Assembly (NCBI RefSeq): GCF_000230715.2
Contig: NC_019792.1
Span: forward strand, 3,596,001-3,660,000
DNA from: Natronobacterium gregoryi SP2
Lineage (GTDB): Archaea; Halobacteriota; Halobacteria; Halobacteriales; Natrialbaceae
Direction: 5' to 3'
Length of the DNA stretch: 64,000 bases
Shown: positions 18,501 through 26,958 of the stretch, in pieces
How the letters are laid out: every line of letters starts with the position of its first letter
Numbering within the stretch: the stretch's first letter is position 1
Notes under the pieces: generated by a model
Databases searched by the model: none
Told to the model about the DNA's origin: nothing
Seen by the model: the letters and a program-made list of their open reading frames with translations, nothing else
Made by a program: the position numbers and the translations under genes

Positions 18501-20119
18501 CGACGCCGGGCGTCGGGCTGATCTCGCCGCCGCCGCTGCACGACATCTACTCGATCGAGGACCTCAAACAGCTGATCTTCGACCTCAAGACCGCGAACGA
18601 GGGCGCCGACGTCAACGTCAAACTCGTCTCCGAGGCCGGCATCGGCACCGTCGCGGCCGGCGTCGCGAAGGCAAACGCCGACGTGGTCCACATCTCCGGC
18701 CACTCCGGCGGGACGGGAGCATCTCCGCGCACGTCGATCAAGAGCGCCGGTCTCCCCTGGGAACTCGGCCTCGCCGAGGCCAACCAGATGCTTCGTGCGA
18801 CCGGACTACGCGACCGCATCCGCGTCTCCGCCGACGGCGGCCTAAAGACCGGCCGCGACGTCGCCGTCGCCGCCCTGCTGGGTGCCGAAGAGTACGTCTT
18901 CGGGACAGCCTCGCTCGTGACCTCGGGCTGTGTGATGGCTCGCCAGTGTCACAACAACACCTGTCCTGTCGGCGTCGCAACCCAGCGTGGCGACCTGCGT
19001 GCCCGGTTCCCCGGCGAACCCGAGCACGTGATCAACTACATGACCTTCATCGCCCAGGAACTGCGCGAGATCATGGCAGAACTCGGGTTCCATACTGTCG
19101 ACGAGATGATCGGCCGCGTCGAGGTCCTGGCACAACGCGACGACATCGACCACCCCAAGGCCCGGAACGTCGACCTCTCGGCCGTCCTCGCCGAACCCGA
19201 GGGTGACATCCGGTACAAGATCCGCGAACAGGACCACGAACTCGAGGACCACCTCGACCGCGACCTGCTCGAGGTCGCGGAAGACGCCATCGAACGCGAG
19301 GAACCGGTCGACGTAGAGACCGACGTTTCGAACGTCGACCGTGCGGTCGGCGCGATGCTCTCGAACCGGATCACCAGCCGGTACGGCGAACCTGGCCTCC
19401 CCGAGGACACCGTCACCGTCGACCTCGAGGGCACCGCCGGCCAGAGCTTCGGGGCGTTCCTCGCGAGCGGGCTCTCGATGCACCTCGAGGGGTGCGCGAA
19501 CGATTACGTCGGCAAGGGCCTCTCCGGCGGCAAGATCACGGTCCGGACGCCGGAGACCGCGGGCTACGACCCGACCGAGAACGTCGCGATCGGCAACGTC
19601 GCGCTCTACGGTGCGACCGACGGCCAGCTGTACGTCAACGGCGTCGCCGGAGAGCGGTTCGCGGTCCGCAACTCCGGTGCCAAGGCCGTCGTCGAGGGCG
19701 TCGGCGACCACGGCTGCGAGTACATGACTGGCGGCGTCGTCGCCGTCCTGGGTGAGACCGGCAAGAACTTCGCCGCAGGAATGTCCGGCGGCGTCGCCTA
19801 CGTCTACGATCCCGACGAGACGTTCGCCGACCGCGCGAACACCGGCATGGTCTCCCTGCACGACGAACTCGAGGAGAAAGACGAGCAGATGCTGCGTCGC
19901 CTCGTCGAGAACCACGTCGCCTACACGAGCTCCGAGCGCGGCCAGCGGCTACTGGACAACTGGGAGCGCGCGCTCGAGTGCTTCGTGAAGGTGATGCCCG
20001 AGGCCTACCACGAGGCGATCACCGAGCAGGGCAGCGACGACGTTCGCAACGAACTCCCCGAGACGCCGGTGACGGGTGCCAGCGCGGAGGCGACGGAGTT
20101 CGCGGCGAGCGACGACTGA
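15569..20119 (+). CDS. gltB: Glutamate synthase large subunit
   Basis: 1516 residues, full length. After a 25-residue propeptide the mature N-terminal nucleophile is Cys26 (RSNCGVGVV) of the class II glutaminase domain. The central and FMN-binding synthase domains follow (AAMSLGSLSPEAHE near 880; GEGGHLPGEK near 960; SGGTGASPRTS near 1053). The 3Fe-4S ligands are in CVMARQCHNNTCPVG (near 1121), and the C-terminal GXGXG beta-helix domain runs from about 1270. It converts glutamine and 2-oxoglutarate to two glutamates. No gltD-type small subunit is adjacent, so electrons may come from ferredoxin; that is inference. It is convergent with the MazG-like gene, 3 bp apart. Confidence 0.95.
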   Translation: MSQPHVGGAAGRLQGLAGPADARSNCGVGVVMDLNGGRGHDVVSDGLELLVNLEHRGTTGAEKDTGDGAGLMLQTPHAFFEDVLETDLPETYAVGSIFFPQDDDTREALVALFERTVADYDLEVLEWRDVPTDNDELGETAVESEPDVRQVVVTPVDDVSGADFDRRLYVARRALENEAADIDNAERFYVCSLDSKTIVYKGLLKGEQLPTYYPDLTDGRVESNFVMVHERFSTNTLGAWHLAHPHRTIIHNGEFNTIQGNVNWMRARETDLESDVLADLEAVKPIIDDPDQSDTASVDNALELLMQDGRDLEHALRMLVPEAWRGDDEMDEDRKDWYDFHASLVEPWDGPALVAATDGERVGAVLDRNGLRPCRYDVTADDRLIVASEAGALETDPSEIEERGRLQPGQLFLADPEEGRVIPDDEVFEGLTDDYYGEWGEREQVHVDDLRTADDETPRESVSGLREHQAAFGYTHDELENMLEPMIETGKDPVGSMGDDTPLSVLTEFNRPLFSYFRQLFAQVTNPPLDYIREELVTSMESRLGFQRNLLDESPEHARQLVLDSPILTNTELEAIRNCSTNGITAATIDITYEPESGEPGVDLEAAIERVRDDAVSAIEDGTDVLILSDREISEDRVAIPSLLATGGVHHALVRNGLRNHVGLVVESAEPRTVHQFATLVGYGAGAVTPYLAYETIADLTDGADGPATPAAIDAYVGAVEDGLLKIMAKMGISTVESYQGAQIFEAVGLDSSVVDEYFEGTENRTEGIGLAEIEADLRERHAVAFGDEKSETHLERQGEFEHRSDGIHHQWNPDTVGTLQQAARSNDYERYQEFAEQVNDQNRTLQTLRGLLEFDSDRDPIPIEEVEPVKDVVERFSTAAMSLGSLSPEAHENNSIAMNRIGGKSNSGEGGEPPERFGTEKECNVKQVASGRFGVTSTYLSSADELQIKMAQGSKPGEGGHLPGEKVNEMIAHVRKSTPGVGLISPPPLHDIYSIEDLKQLIFDLKTANEGADVNVKLVSEAGIGTVAAGVAKANADVVHISGHSGGTGASPRTSIKSAGLPWELGLAEANQMLRATGLRDRIRVSADGGLKTGRDVAVAALLGAEEYVFGTASLVTSGCVMARQCHNNTCPVGVATQRGDLRARFPGEPEHVINYMTFIAQELREIMAELGFHTVDEMIGRVEVLAQRDDIDHPKARNVDLSAVLAEPEGDIRYKIREQDHELEDHLDRDLLEVAEDAIEREEPVDVETDVSNVDRAVGAMLSNRITSRYGEPGLPEDTVTVDLEGTAGQSFGAFLASGLSMHLEGCANDYVGKGLSGGKITVRTPETAGYDPTENVAIGNVALYGATDGQLYVNGVAGERFAVRNSGAKAVVEGVGDHGCEYMTGGVVAVLGETGKNFAAGMSGGVAYVYDPDETFADRANTGMVSLHDELEEKDEQMLRRLVENHVAYTSSERGQRLLDNWERALECFVKVMPEAYHEAITEQGSDDVRNELPETPVTGASAEATEFAASDD

Positions 20120-20122
20120 CGA

Positions 20123-20641
20123 CTACTGGCAGTCGCGATACGAACTTTCCCACTCGCGGTCGCTGACCTCTTCGTACCACGCGACGTCGATACACTCTTC
20201 GAGCGTGTACCCTCGCTCTTTGGCGAAGTCGGAGAGGTGGGTGAGGAGCGTGGAGATCGTACGCCGTTCGGCCTCGTCGCCGACTCGAGACTCCTCGAGT
20301 CGAATTCCCTGCCGTCGTTTCAGCACCGATCGATTGAGACGACCGAGGGCGGCGTTCACGCCGTATAGCGGATCGTCGTACGTTCGCTCGTCCGGGTTCT
20401 GTGTGTCGTATGCCGCTTGGAGGTCGAAACCGCGACGGGCGCAGAAGTCGGCGAGATACACGAGCAGATCACCGACGCAATCGAGTTCGTACTCAGTCAG
20501 GCAGTCGTGTACTGCGAGATGTTCGGTGAGTTCGCCGAGTTCCTCGGCGACGCCGAGAAGCGGATTGGCGGTGGGCTGATCGGCGAAGTTCTCCCGACTC
20601 CACTCGCTTACCTCCCCCTGTAAGGTTTCGAACGTCGACAT
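20123..20641 (-). CDS. MazG-like nucleotide pyrophosphohydrolase family protein, internally duplicated
   Basis: 172 residues. The first half (about 25-80) has a MazG-type metal site: EELGE on one helix, then DCVGD on the next. The second half repeats the layout (DPLYG for NPLLG, LLTHLSDFAKERGYTLEECID for LLVYLADFCARRGFDLQAAYD), but the first acidic helix has become AALGRL, so its site is dead. The family hydrolyses (d)NTPs to NMP and PPi, or acts in nucleotide-pool sanitation. The active copy probably pairs with the degenerate copy in a pseudo-dimer. Confidence 0.75.
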   Translation of the reverse strand: MSTFETLQGEVSEWSRENFADQPTANPLLGVAEELGELTEHLAVHDCLTEYELDCVGDLLVYLADFCARRGFDLQAAYDTQNPDERTYDDPLYGVNAALGRLNRSVLKRRQGIRLEESRVGDEAERRTISTLLTHLSDFAKERGYTLEECIDVAWYEEVSDREWESSYRDCQ

Positions 20642-20712
20642 CGTCGGCGATCAGTACCGGATCGACATAAAACGACACCGTTTCGACGGATCGTGATTCT
20701 CGGCGTGTGGAC

Positions 20713-21300
20713 TTATCGGCCCATCGCGTGGAACTCGTCGTTGGGTCGCATGTCCGCGAACATCGCCATCCGGTTGCTCAGGTTGAAGAAGGCGGTGACG
20801 GCGGCGATGTCCCAGATCGCCTCCTCGCCGAAGCCGGCCTCACGCAGTCTCTCGAGGTCGTCCTCCTCGACTTCCGTCGGCCGTTCGGTGAGTTTCACCG
20901 CGACGTCCAGCATCGTCCGGTGGGCGTCGCTGATATCCGCCGTCCGGTAGTTCGCGATCAGCTGGTCCGCGAGCTGTGGGTCCTCCGCGTAGATCCGAGC
21001 GAGCGCGCCGTGAGCGACGTTACAGTAGTAACAGTGGTTGACGCCCGACACCGTGACGACGATCATCTCGATCTCCTCGCGCTCGAGCGCGGTATCCTCG
21101 ACCAGGGCGTCGTGGTACTGGAAGAACGCCCGGAAGTGCGAGGGCTTGTACGCGAACGCCGAGAACACGTTCGGCGTGAACCCAGTGCGTTCGGTCTCTT
21201 CCTCGATCCGTTCTTGGAGGTCCTCGGGGAGGTCTTCGAACGCCGGGACGGGGAACCTGGTCATCGCGTCGTCCTTGAGTTCGGGTGTCGTATCGCCCAT
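20713..21300 (-). CDS. AhpD/carboxymuconolactone decarboxylase-like peroxidase-related protein
   Basis: 195 residues, all-helical, with the AhpD-type site GVNHCYYCNVAHG (CxxC followed by histidine three residues on). This matches the uncharacterised peroxidase-related subfamily of the CMD superfamily. The C-terminal FFNLSNRMAMFADMRPN is typical of that subfamily. The likely activity is thiol-based peroxide or radical reduction. The start at 21300 (MGDTTPELKDDAM) is chosen; a much longer frame runs into the next gene but has no family features. Confidence 0.85.
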   Translation of the reverse strand: MGDTTPELKDDAMTRFPVPAFEDLPEDLQERIEEETERTGFTPNVFSAFAYKPSHFRAFFQYHDALVEDTALEREEIEMIVVTVSGVNHCYYCNVAHGALARIYAEDPQLADQLIANYRTADISDAHRTMLDVAVKLTERPTEVEEDDLERLREAGFGEEAIWDIAAVTAFFNLSNRMAMFADMRPNDEFHAMGR

Positions 21301-21349
21301 AGCCGACGTTCTCCGTCGTACATGATAAATCGGTGTGGGATTCGAGCGG

Positions 21350-21763
21350 CTACCCGTCCTCGAGGACGCCGCCGGCCGCTCGAGCGTCCTCGAGGACGGC
21401 GTCGGTTCCGGGCGCGGCCAGCAGGTGGGCCGGACAGTCGCAGTCGGAGGCGCCGAACGCCTCGACCGGCTCGCCCGGGAGGCGGTCGGCCAGTTCGCAC
21501 TCGCGATCTTCGTCGGGGAAGCGGACGACGGACTCGAGTATCGTCGCCGAATGGCCCAGCAGGTAGTCGACGTGCCAGTGTCTGGCGTCGCGGTCGCCGC
21601 TTGCGAGTTCCCGGTGGCGATCGACGCGCGCGAACCCGCCAGGCCCGAACGCGCTGCCGACGTAGGCGTAGGCGCCGGCGGCGAACTCGCGTTCCCCGAG
21701 TGCGCCGACCTCGATGGTCGAGTGCCGGTTGACGTCGACGACGAGAACGTAGGTACCGCCCAT
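21350..21763 (-). CDS. GIY-YIG nuclease-like protein (DUF123 type)
   Basis: 137 residues. The first strand GTYVLVVDV corresponds to the GIY element, and GAYAYVGSAFGPGG is the YIG-like second strand. RVDRHRE and RHWHVDYLL follow, as in the DUF123 family often found beside or fused to endonuclease III in archaea. The C-terminus has DCDCPAHLL, then a low-complexity tail. Function is unproven; a DNA-processing role is inferred from the fold. Confidence 0.8.
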   Translation of the reverse strand: MGGTYVLVVDVNRHSTIEVGALGEREFAAGAYAYVGSAFGPGGFARVDRHRELASGDRDARHWHVDYLLGHSATILESVVRFPDEDRECELADRLPGEPVEAFGASDCDCPAHLLAAPGTDAVLEDARAAGGVLEDG

Positions 21764-21830
21764 ATCGGAGTCAGTCGCGGGCGGAACAAAAACGGCGACG
21801 ATTACGGCCGATCAGGTCCGTCGAACGCCT

Positions 21831-21912
21831 CATACGGTTTGCTGTACGTCATTTCCGGCGCGACCGCGAGCCCTCCTGCGGTCGCGCCGGGACATCGGTA
21901 CAGCATTCCGTG
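21831..21912. repeat. P-family palindromic element (P2)
   Basis: Outer arms CATACGGTTTGCTGTAC and GGTACAGCATTCCGTGT flank a perfect 13-bp inner stem CCGGCGCGACCGC / GCGGTCGCGCCGG. It abuts the stop codon of the RGG-rich gene and could act as its terminator. Confidence 0.8.
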
Positions 21913-23448
21913 TCAAGACTCGTGGTGCTCTTCGTCGTCCGTGACCGGCAGGTCGTCGTGGACGTGTCGCCGGTTGCTCACGTCGTCGTCCTGGTTCCGC
22001 CGGTGGCCTTCGTCGCGGTTGCTGCCCGTTTCCTGGCCGGAGTCACCAGTCCAGTGACCCTGTTGCGCTCGATGACCGCGCTGGCGGTACTCGAGGCCGC
22101 CACCGGACTGAGTGTCGTCGCCGTGGCTTCCCTCCGGCCGACGGGAGTCGTACTGGTCGCGGTCGGATTCGAACCGTTCGCCGCCGCGGGCGTCCTCCTC
22201 TCGACTGCTTTCCTTTCGACCGCCGCGGTCCTGGCCGCCCATTCGATCGCCACGGTCTTCGCTGCCCCTTCGGCCGCCTCGGCTTTGGCCGCCCCTTCGG
22301 CCACCCTGACCTTCGTGGTGATCACCGCTGCCGTGTCGGCCGCCCTGTTCGCTCCGGGCTTCGTCGCGGCGCATTCGCTGGTCGCGCTGGTAGTGGTCGC
22401 GGCCTCGTTCGTACTCCTGGCCTCGCTGACCGCCGCTCTCGGCGTGGCCGTGGTGTTCCCGGCCCTGGCCAGCCTCCTCGCGTCGACCCTGGTGCCGTTC
22501 GTCCGGGAACCCCTGGCTTCGCTGGTGGCGACCGCCCTGGGATTGACCGTGTCGCGGGCGGCTCTCGTGTCGGCTCCGCTGTTCGGTCTCGCCTCGGGGC
22601 CGTCGATCCTGCGTGCCGCGTCGGTCGTCGCCCTGCTGGCGGAACTCGCCGCCGGACTGCCCTCGTCCGGACCGGTTGCCTTCCGTCTGGCGACCTCGCT
22701 GTGAGCCGCCCTGGGAGCGACGCTGGCCGCCGGCGTCCCGGTAGCGGCCACCCTGTTCCCCCTGTCGTTCCCAGCCACCGGTCTCGTGCTGGCGCCCTCG
22801 GCCCTGTTGCTGACCGCCTCGACGCTCGTGCCGGTTCTGCCCCGGTGCCTGGCTGTGTCGCGGCTGTCCCCGTTGTTGCTCCTGGCGGCGCTCGCCGCCG
22901 TGCTGCTCTCTCCCTCCTCGGTCCTGCTGGCGACCGTGCCCGCCTCGCTGACGACCCTGTTGGCCCCGGGCCCCCTGTCGACGGCTCTGGCCACCCTGCT
23001 GACGGTCCTGACCGCTCTGCTGGCGGCCCTGTCCGTGGTGTTGCCCACGTTCGCTTCGCATCTGCTTGTCGTACTCGCCCCGACTTCGCTGTCCGCGGTC
23101 GTCCCGTCGAGCCTCGCCGCCGTACTCGAGATTCGCATCTCCCACGTCGCCACCGAAGTCGCTCGAGCGGTCGCCCCGCCGACCACCTTCGGAACCGCGG
23201 CCGCCCTGCCGAGACCGCTCTCCCTGCTGATGGCGTCTCGAGGACCCGCTGGCTCGATCGTCTGATCGCTGGCGTCGGCTGCCTCGTTCCGGTCGGTCGT
23301 GGCCGCCACGGCCGCGTTCGGTACCCGGCTGATTCCAGCCACGCTCCGGTTCGTCGCTGCCCTCGTGTCCCCGATCGCCGTGTGCCTCGTAGTCGGTGCC
23401 CCGGTCTCGCCCTCGATCGTCTCGTCGATCGTCGTTGTGGTCTCTCAT
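21913..23448 (-). CDS. Arg/Gly/Gln-rich intrinsically disordered protein (RGG-like)
   Basis: 511 residues almost entirely of R, G, Q, H, S, D and E in irregular short units (GGQSR, RGGRR, GRQQ, DRGG), with no isoleucine or cysteine seen and very few hydrophobic residues. No domain or signal peptide is visible, and the C-terminus turns acidic (DDLPVTDDEEHHES). Several frames are open here because GC-rich low-complexity DNA lacks stops. This frame is chosen because it starts with a clean ATG, uses ordinary haloarchaeal codons (CAG, CGT/CGC, GGC/GGT) and ends next to a palindromic element. It is basic rather than acidic, unusual for a haloarchaeon. RNA binding or condensate formation is inference only. 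Confidence 0.6.
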   Translation of the reverse strand: MRDHNDDRRDDRGRDRGTDYEAHGDRGHEGSDEPERGWNQPGTERGRGGHDRPERGSRRQRSDDRASGSSRRHQQGERSRQGGRGSEGGRRGDRSSDFGGDVGDANLEYGGEARRDDRGQRSRGEYDKQMRSERGQHHGQGRQQSGQDRQQGGQSRRQGARGQQGRQRGGHGRQQDRGGREQHGGERRQEQQRGQPRHSQAPGQNRHERRGGQQQGRGRQHETGGWERQGEQGGRYRDAGGQRRSQGGSQRGRQTEGNRSGRGQSGGEFRQQGDDRRGTQDRRPRGETEQRSRHESRPRHGQSQGGRHQRSQGFPDERHQGRREEAGQGREHHGHAESGGQRGQEYERGRDHYQRDQRMRRDEARSEQGGRHGSGDHHEGQGGRRGGQSRGGRRGSEDRGDRMGGQDRGGRKESSREEDARGGERFESDRDQYDSRRPEGSHGDDTQSGGGLEYRQRGHRAQQGHWTGDSGQETGSNRDEGHRRNQDDDVSNRRHVHDDLPVTDDEEHHES

Positions 23449-23625
23449 AGTAGATACGGGATGGATGTGAACGCGCTGACGCTGATCGTCTGTCCTCGTC
23501 GGCGACAGGACCTAGACCGAACGGGCGGTTAAATCCAGAGCGTGCGTTCGCTTGCAGCCCGCTATCGAACGGTGCGCGGAGTTCTCGAAGGCGTTCGGCG
23601 GAAGAACGTGTTTTAACTATCGAAG

Positions 23626-24624
23626 CTACTCCGCAGTTTCGGCCCGCCTCGCGGCCGGGAACAGCGACTCGAGGTCGACGTCCGTCGGTTCCACTCGAAG
23701 CCGGTACTCGCCGTCCTCGTAGGCGACGACGTCCTCGTGGTACAGGTGATCTAGGTGGGCGTAGGCCTCGCCGGGGCCGTGGATGACGTGTATCCCCTGA
23801 AGGTCGCCGAACAGGTGGTCGCTGACGGTCCAGGGGTCGGCCGGGCCGTGGGCCTCGAGAACAGCCAGAACCTCCTCGGTCCGTTCGCGGTGGTGATCGA
23901 CGATCGTCAGCGCACGCTCGGTCGGCTCCTCGATGGGGTCACGGTGACCCGGCCACACCCGATCGTAGTCGCGGTCGACGATCGTTCGTAACGTCTCGAG
24001 GTAGTTCTTGAGTGGCCGTTCGACCCGAACGTCCGCGCCGCCGACGTTCGGCGTGTACACCGGCAAGAGAGCGTCGCCCACGAACGCCTCGCTCCCGTCT
24101 TCGATCTCGAAACAGCACAGCCCCGCCGCGTGGCCGGGTGCGTGGACCGCCTCGAGCGTTCGGCCGCCGATCTGGAGGCTGTCGCCGTCCTCGATCGGCG
24201 TAGCGTCGACGGGGTCGCCTTCGATCTCGTCGAAGCGGTCGAGAAAGGCAAACAGGTCTCCTTTCGCGTCCTCGGGGACGCCCCACTGCTCGAGGAGATC
24301 GCGTTGTCGCTGTTCTCGACGCTCGAGAGCGTCGGCGTCGTCTTCGACCAGCGGGACGTCCGCCTCGTGGACGTAGACGGTGGCACCGCTCTCGGCCTGG
24401 ATCTCTCCCGCGAGACCGGCGTGGTCGACGTGGTAGTGGGTGAGAACGATATCGTCGACATCTGCGAACTCGTAGCCGCGGTCGGCGAGGCCGTCCTCGA
24501 GGTCCGATCGAACGTCTGTCATCGCAATTCCCGTGTCGACCAGCGCGAGTGTGTCTCCGTCCTCGAGAACGTAGGCGTTGTTGCGCCCCTCGAACTCGTC
24601 GTTACCCAGCGTGATGCGGTCCAT
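23626..24624 (-). CDS. MBL-fold metallo-hydrolase
   Basis: 332 residues. The metallo-beta-lactamase signature HYHVDHAG (HxHxDH, about residues 63-70), the third metal histidine in VHAPGHAAG, FVGDALLP (aspartate) and GHRDP (final histidine) complete a binuclear metal site. A C-terminal helical extension (about 225-325) resembles the winged-helix tail of LACTB2/glyoxalase-II-like hydrolases. The substrate is not determinable; thioester or ester hydrolysis is plausible. Confidence 0.9.
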   Translation of the reverse strand: MDRITLGNDEFEGRNNAYVLEDGDTLALVDTGIAMTDVRSDLEDGLADRGYEFADVDDIVLTHYHVDHAGLAGEIQAESGATVYVHEADVPLVEDDADALERREQRQRDLLEQWGVPEDAKGDLFAFLDRFDEIEGDPVDATPIEDGDSLQIGGRTLEAVHAPGHAAGLCCFEIEDGSEAFVGDALLPVYTPNVGGADVRVERPLKNYLETLRTIVDRDYDRVWPGHRDPIEEPTERALTIVDHHRERTEEVLAVLEAHGPADPWTVSDHLFGDLQGIHVIHGPGEAYAHLDHLYHEDVVAYEDGEYRLRVEPTDVDLESLFPAARRAETAE

Positions 24625-24749
24625 GTGCCAGCCAGTGGCTTGACGATATTAACTCGCAGGGTCTCGGAACGATACGGCGGTAGCTGCAAGAGCGTGCTGG
24701 CAACGGGCGGTAACCCCAACCGCTCCGGCGGGGCACGGACGATACGCCG

Positions 24750-26495
24750 TCAGTCCTCCAGTTGCACCACGTTTCCATCGGCGGTTTCGCTTCTCGACTC
24801 CGCGCCGACCTCGAGGTCGCCGTCCTCGTCGACGACGATCATGTTCGCCGTCCCGTACGACCCGCCGAGGTCGACGTCGTGGCCCCGCTCCTCGAGTTCC
24901 TCGACGATGTCGTCCGGGAACTCGCGCTCCATCTCGAGGGTGTTACCGATGTCGTAGGGGTGTTGTGTCGACGGGAACGCGGTCGTCTCGAAGCGAGGGC
25001 TGTCGATCGCTTCCTGTGCGCCGAGCCCGAACTCGGCGACGTTGACGAACTGCTGGGTCTGTCCCTGTGGCTGCATGTCGACGCCGGTGTTGCCACCGAG
25101 CACGTAGGGCTCCCCGTCGCAGGTGGCCAGGTAGGGATTGGAGGTGTGGCGAACCTTGTAGCCGGGCGTCAGTCGGTTGGGATCGTCCTCCTCGAGCGAG
25201 AGCATCCGCATCCGGTTGTTGAGGTGGATTCCGGTGTCGCCGATCACCTGGAACTGGGCGCCGAGGCTGGTCGTCACCGCAGCCCCGTTCCCGTCCGCGT
25301 CGACGACGTGAAAGGTCGTGGTGTGGTCGGCGTCGGTTTCGGAGAGGCCAGAGTCGATCGGCCACTCCATCGCATCGTCCATCTCGAACCGGTCGCGCTG
25401 GTCCGCCGCGTACTCCTCGTCCAGCAGGTCGGCGACGGGGACGTCGACCCTGTCGGGATCGCCGACGTGGTGGTAGCGATCCGCGAACGCGAGTTTGATC
25501 GCCTCCGCCTGGACGTGGACGGCGTCGGCGCTGTCAGGGTCGATCTCGTCGAGGTCGTACGCTTCGAGGACGTTCAGGGCGAGCAACTGCGTGATCCCCT
25601 GGCTGTTCGGCGGGTTCTGGTACACCTCGAGGTCCTCGTCGTACTCGATCGAGATCGGATCGACGATATCGGCCTCGAACTCCTCGAAGTCCGGGCGGGT
25701 GAGATAGCCGTCGTTTTCGTCGGAGAACTCGACGATCGCCTCGGCGATCGGCCCGCGGTAGAAGTAGTCCCTGGCCGCCTGAATCGCTTCGTTCCGACCC
25801 TCGTCGCGCCGATCTGTGTACGCGTCGGAAAGTGCCTCGAACGTGTCGGCCATGTCGTACTGGTAGCTCGTCTCACCCTCCTCCACGAGCTCGCCGTCGG
25901 GCATGTAGATCTCGACGGCGTCCGGCCGCTCCTCGATCCGGTCCGCCCGCCGCCCGAGCCAGCGTATCATCCCCGGGCTGGCGGGATACCCCTCCCGTGC
26001 GATCGTCATCGCCGGATCGACGACCTCTGCGAGGTCGAGTTCGCCGTACTCCTCGAGCCACAGCATCCAGCCGTCCCAGGCACCGGGCACGATCGACTGG
26101 TGCATGCCGTAGTCGCCCGCACGGTCCTCGAAGTCGTCCACCGTCGCGTCGGAGCCGACGGGACCCACGCCGTCGACGCTGGTCACTTCCTCAGAGTCCG
26201 CCTCGTAGTACAGCGCCCAGGTACCGCCGCCAAGCACCGAGGAGAACCAGGGTTCGACGACCGACAGCGTACAGGCGACCGCGACCGCGGCGTCGGCAGC
26301 CGTGCCACCCTGCTCGAGGATCTCGAGGCCGGCCTCGGTCGCGAGGTGGTGCTGGGAGACGACGGCGACTGAGTCGTCGCTCGGATCGTCCGCTCCGGCT
26401 GCGTTCGTTTCCGGACGGGTGTCGCCAGCTATAGCCGCGATTCCGACTCCGCCGCTGCCGAGGAGGAGTTCCCGGCGATTGAGCGTCGGGACCAT
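24750..26495 (-). CDS. ggt: Gamma-glutamyltransferase, Tat-exported
   Basis: 581 residues. The N-terminus MVPTLNRRELLLGSGGVG has a twin-arginine signal, so export in folded form is likely. The large-subunit region has GGTAADAAVAVA and a WALYYEAD segment. Autocleavage should occur before the threonine run in HTTTFHVVD (about residue 391), giving the small subunit with its N-terminal catalytic threonine; NRMRMLSLEED and GGNTGVDMQPQ follow. It transfers or hydrolyses gamma-glutamyl groups. The start at 26495 is used because the longer frame overlaps vapC on the same strand and has no signal features. Confidence 0.9.
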   Translation of the reverse strand: MVPTLNRRELLLGSGGVGIAAIAGDTRPETNAAGADDPSDDSVAVVSQHHLATEAGLEILEQGGTAADAAVAVACTLSVVEPWFSSVLGGGTWALYYEADSEEVTSVDGVGPVGSDATVDDFEDRAGDYGMHQSIVPGAWDGWMLWLEEYGELDLAEVVDPAMTIAREGYPASPGMIRWLGRRADRIEERPDAVEIYMPDGELVEEGETSYQYDMADTFEALSDAYTDRRDEGRNEAIQAARDYFYRGPIAEAIVEFSDENDGYLTRPDFEEFEADIVDPISIEYDEDLEVYQNPPNSQGITQLLALNVLEAYDLDEIDPDSADAVHVQAEAIKLAFADRYHHVGDPDRVDVPVADLLDEEYAADQRDRFEMDDAMEWPIDSGLSETDADHTTTFHVVDADGNGAAVTTSLGAQFQVIGDTGIHLNNRMRMLSLEEDDPNRLTPGYKVRHTSNPYLATCDGEPYVLGGNTGVDMQPQGQTQQFVNVAEFGLGAQEAIDSPRFETTAFPSTQHPYDIGNTLEMEREFPDDIVEELEERGHDVDLGGSYGTANMIVVDEDGDLEVGAESRSETADGNVVQLED

Positions 26496-26574
26496 TGGGG
26501 GTTGGACAGGGAGCGCAAATGTAGTGGTTGGGGGGTTGCTCGTGAGCCTCAAAATGGGATTTCGAAGTGAATAA

Positions 26575-26952
26575 TCAGCTCTCTCGTTCCTCGAGTGCGA
26601 GACGATCGTCCGTAACCTCGTCGAACGATTTGTCCGAGGAGACGATCGGGTCCTCGTCAGCGTAGGCGACGTGGTACGCATCAAAAGGAGTGAGATCGTT
26701 TTGTTCCATGTAGTCGACTGCCTGGAACAGCACGTCTTCGTCTTCCGGAATCGTCGCTATCTCGAGCGCATAGGCGAGTGCTTCCATCCGATCGAACTCG
26801 AACCGGTTCGAAATCACGAGCAGCTCGAGCAACGTCGCACGGGAGGTGTAGATTTCTCCTTCGTTCTCTTGAGCGACTGTTGCTGCCCGATCCTGCAGCC
26901 AGTCGTCGTCTTTTATCAATGCGAGGAAGAAGTCTGTATCAGCGTAGATCAT
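26575..26952 (-). CDS. vapC: VapC-like PIN-domain toxin
   Basis: 125 residues with the PIN-domain acidic layout: MIYADTDFFLALI (first aspartates), TLLELLV (glutamate on helix 2), DLTPFDAYHVAYA (aspartates) and DPIVSSDKSFD (last aspartate). These ribonucleases cut tRNA, rRNA or mRNA when not bound by antitoxin. It lies 6 bp downstream of the antitoxin gene in the same orientation. Confidence 0.88.
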   Translation of the reverse strand: MIYADTDFFLALIKDDDWLQDRAATVAQENEGEIYTSRATLLELLVISNRFEFDRMEALAYALEIATIPEDEDVLFQAVDYMEQNDLTPFDAYHVAYADEDPIVSSDKSFDEVTDDRLALEERES

Positions 26953-26958
26953 CGGAAC

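Noticed and set aside
21910-22704. Long plus-strand frame opposite the RGG-rich gene, Val/Ala/Leu-rich
   Set aside because: It is the antisense of a low-complexity GC-rich gene; the composition is a mirror of Arg/Gly codons and no start context or domain is visible.
21978-23342. 454-aa Ala/Thr/Arg frame on the minus strand within the RGG gene
   Set aside because: Same strand, shifted frame of the same low-complexity DNA; it lacks a start context and has a random-looking A/T/R/S composition.
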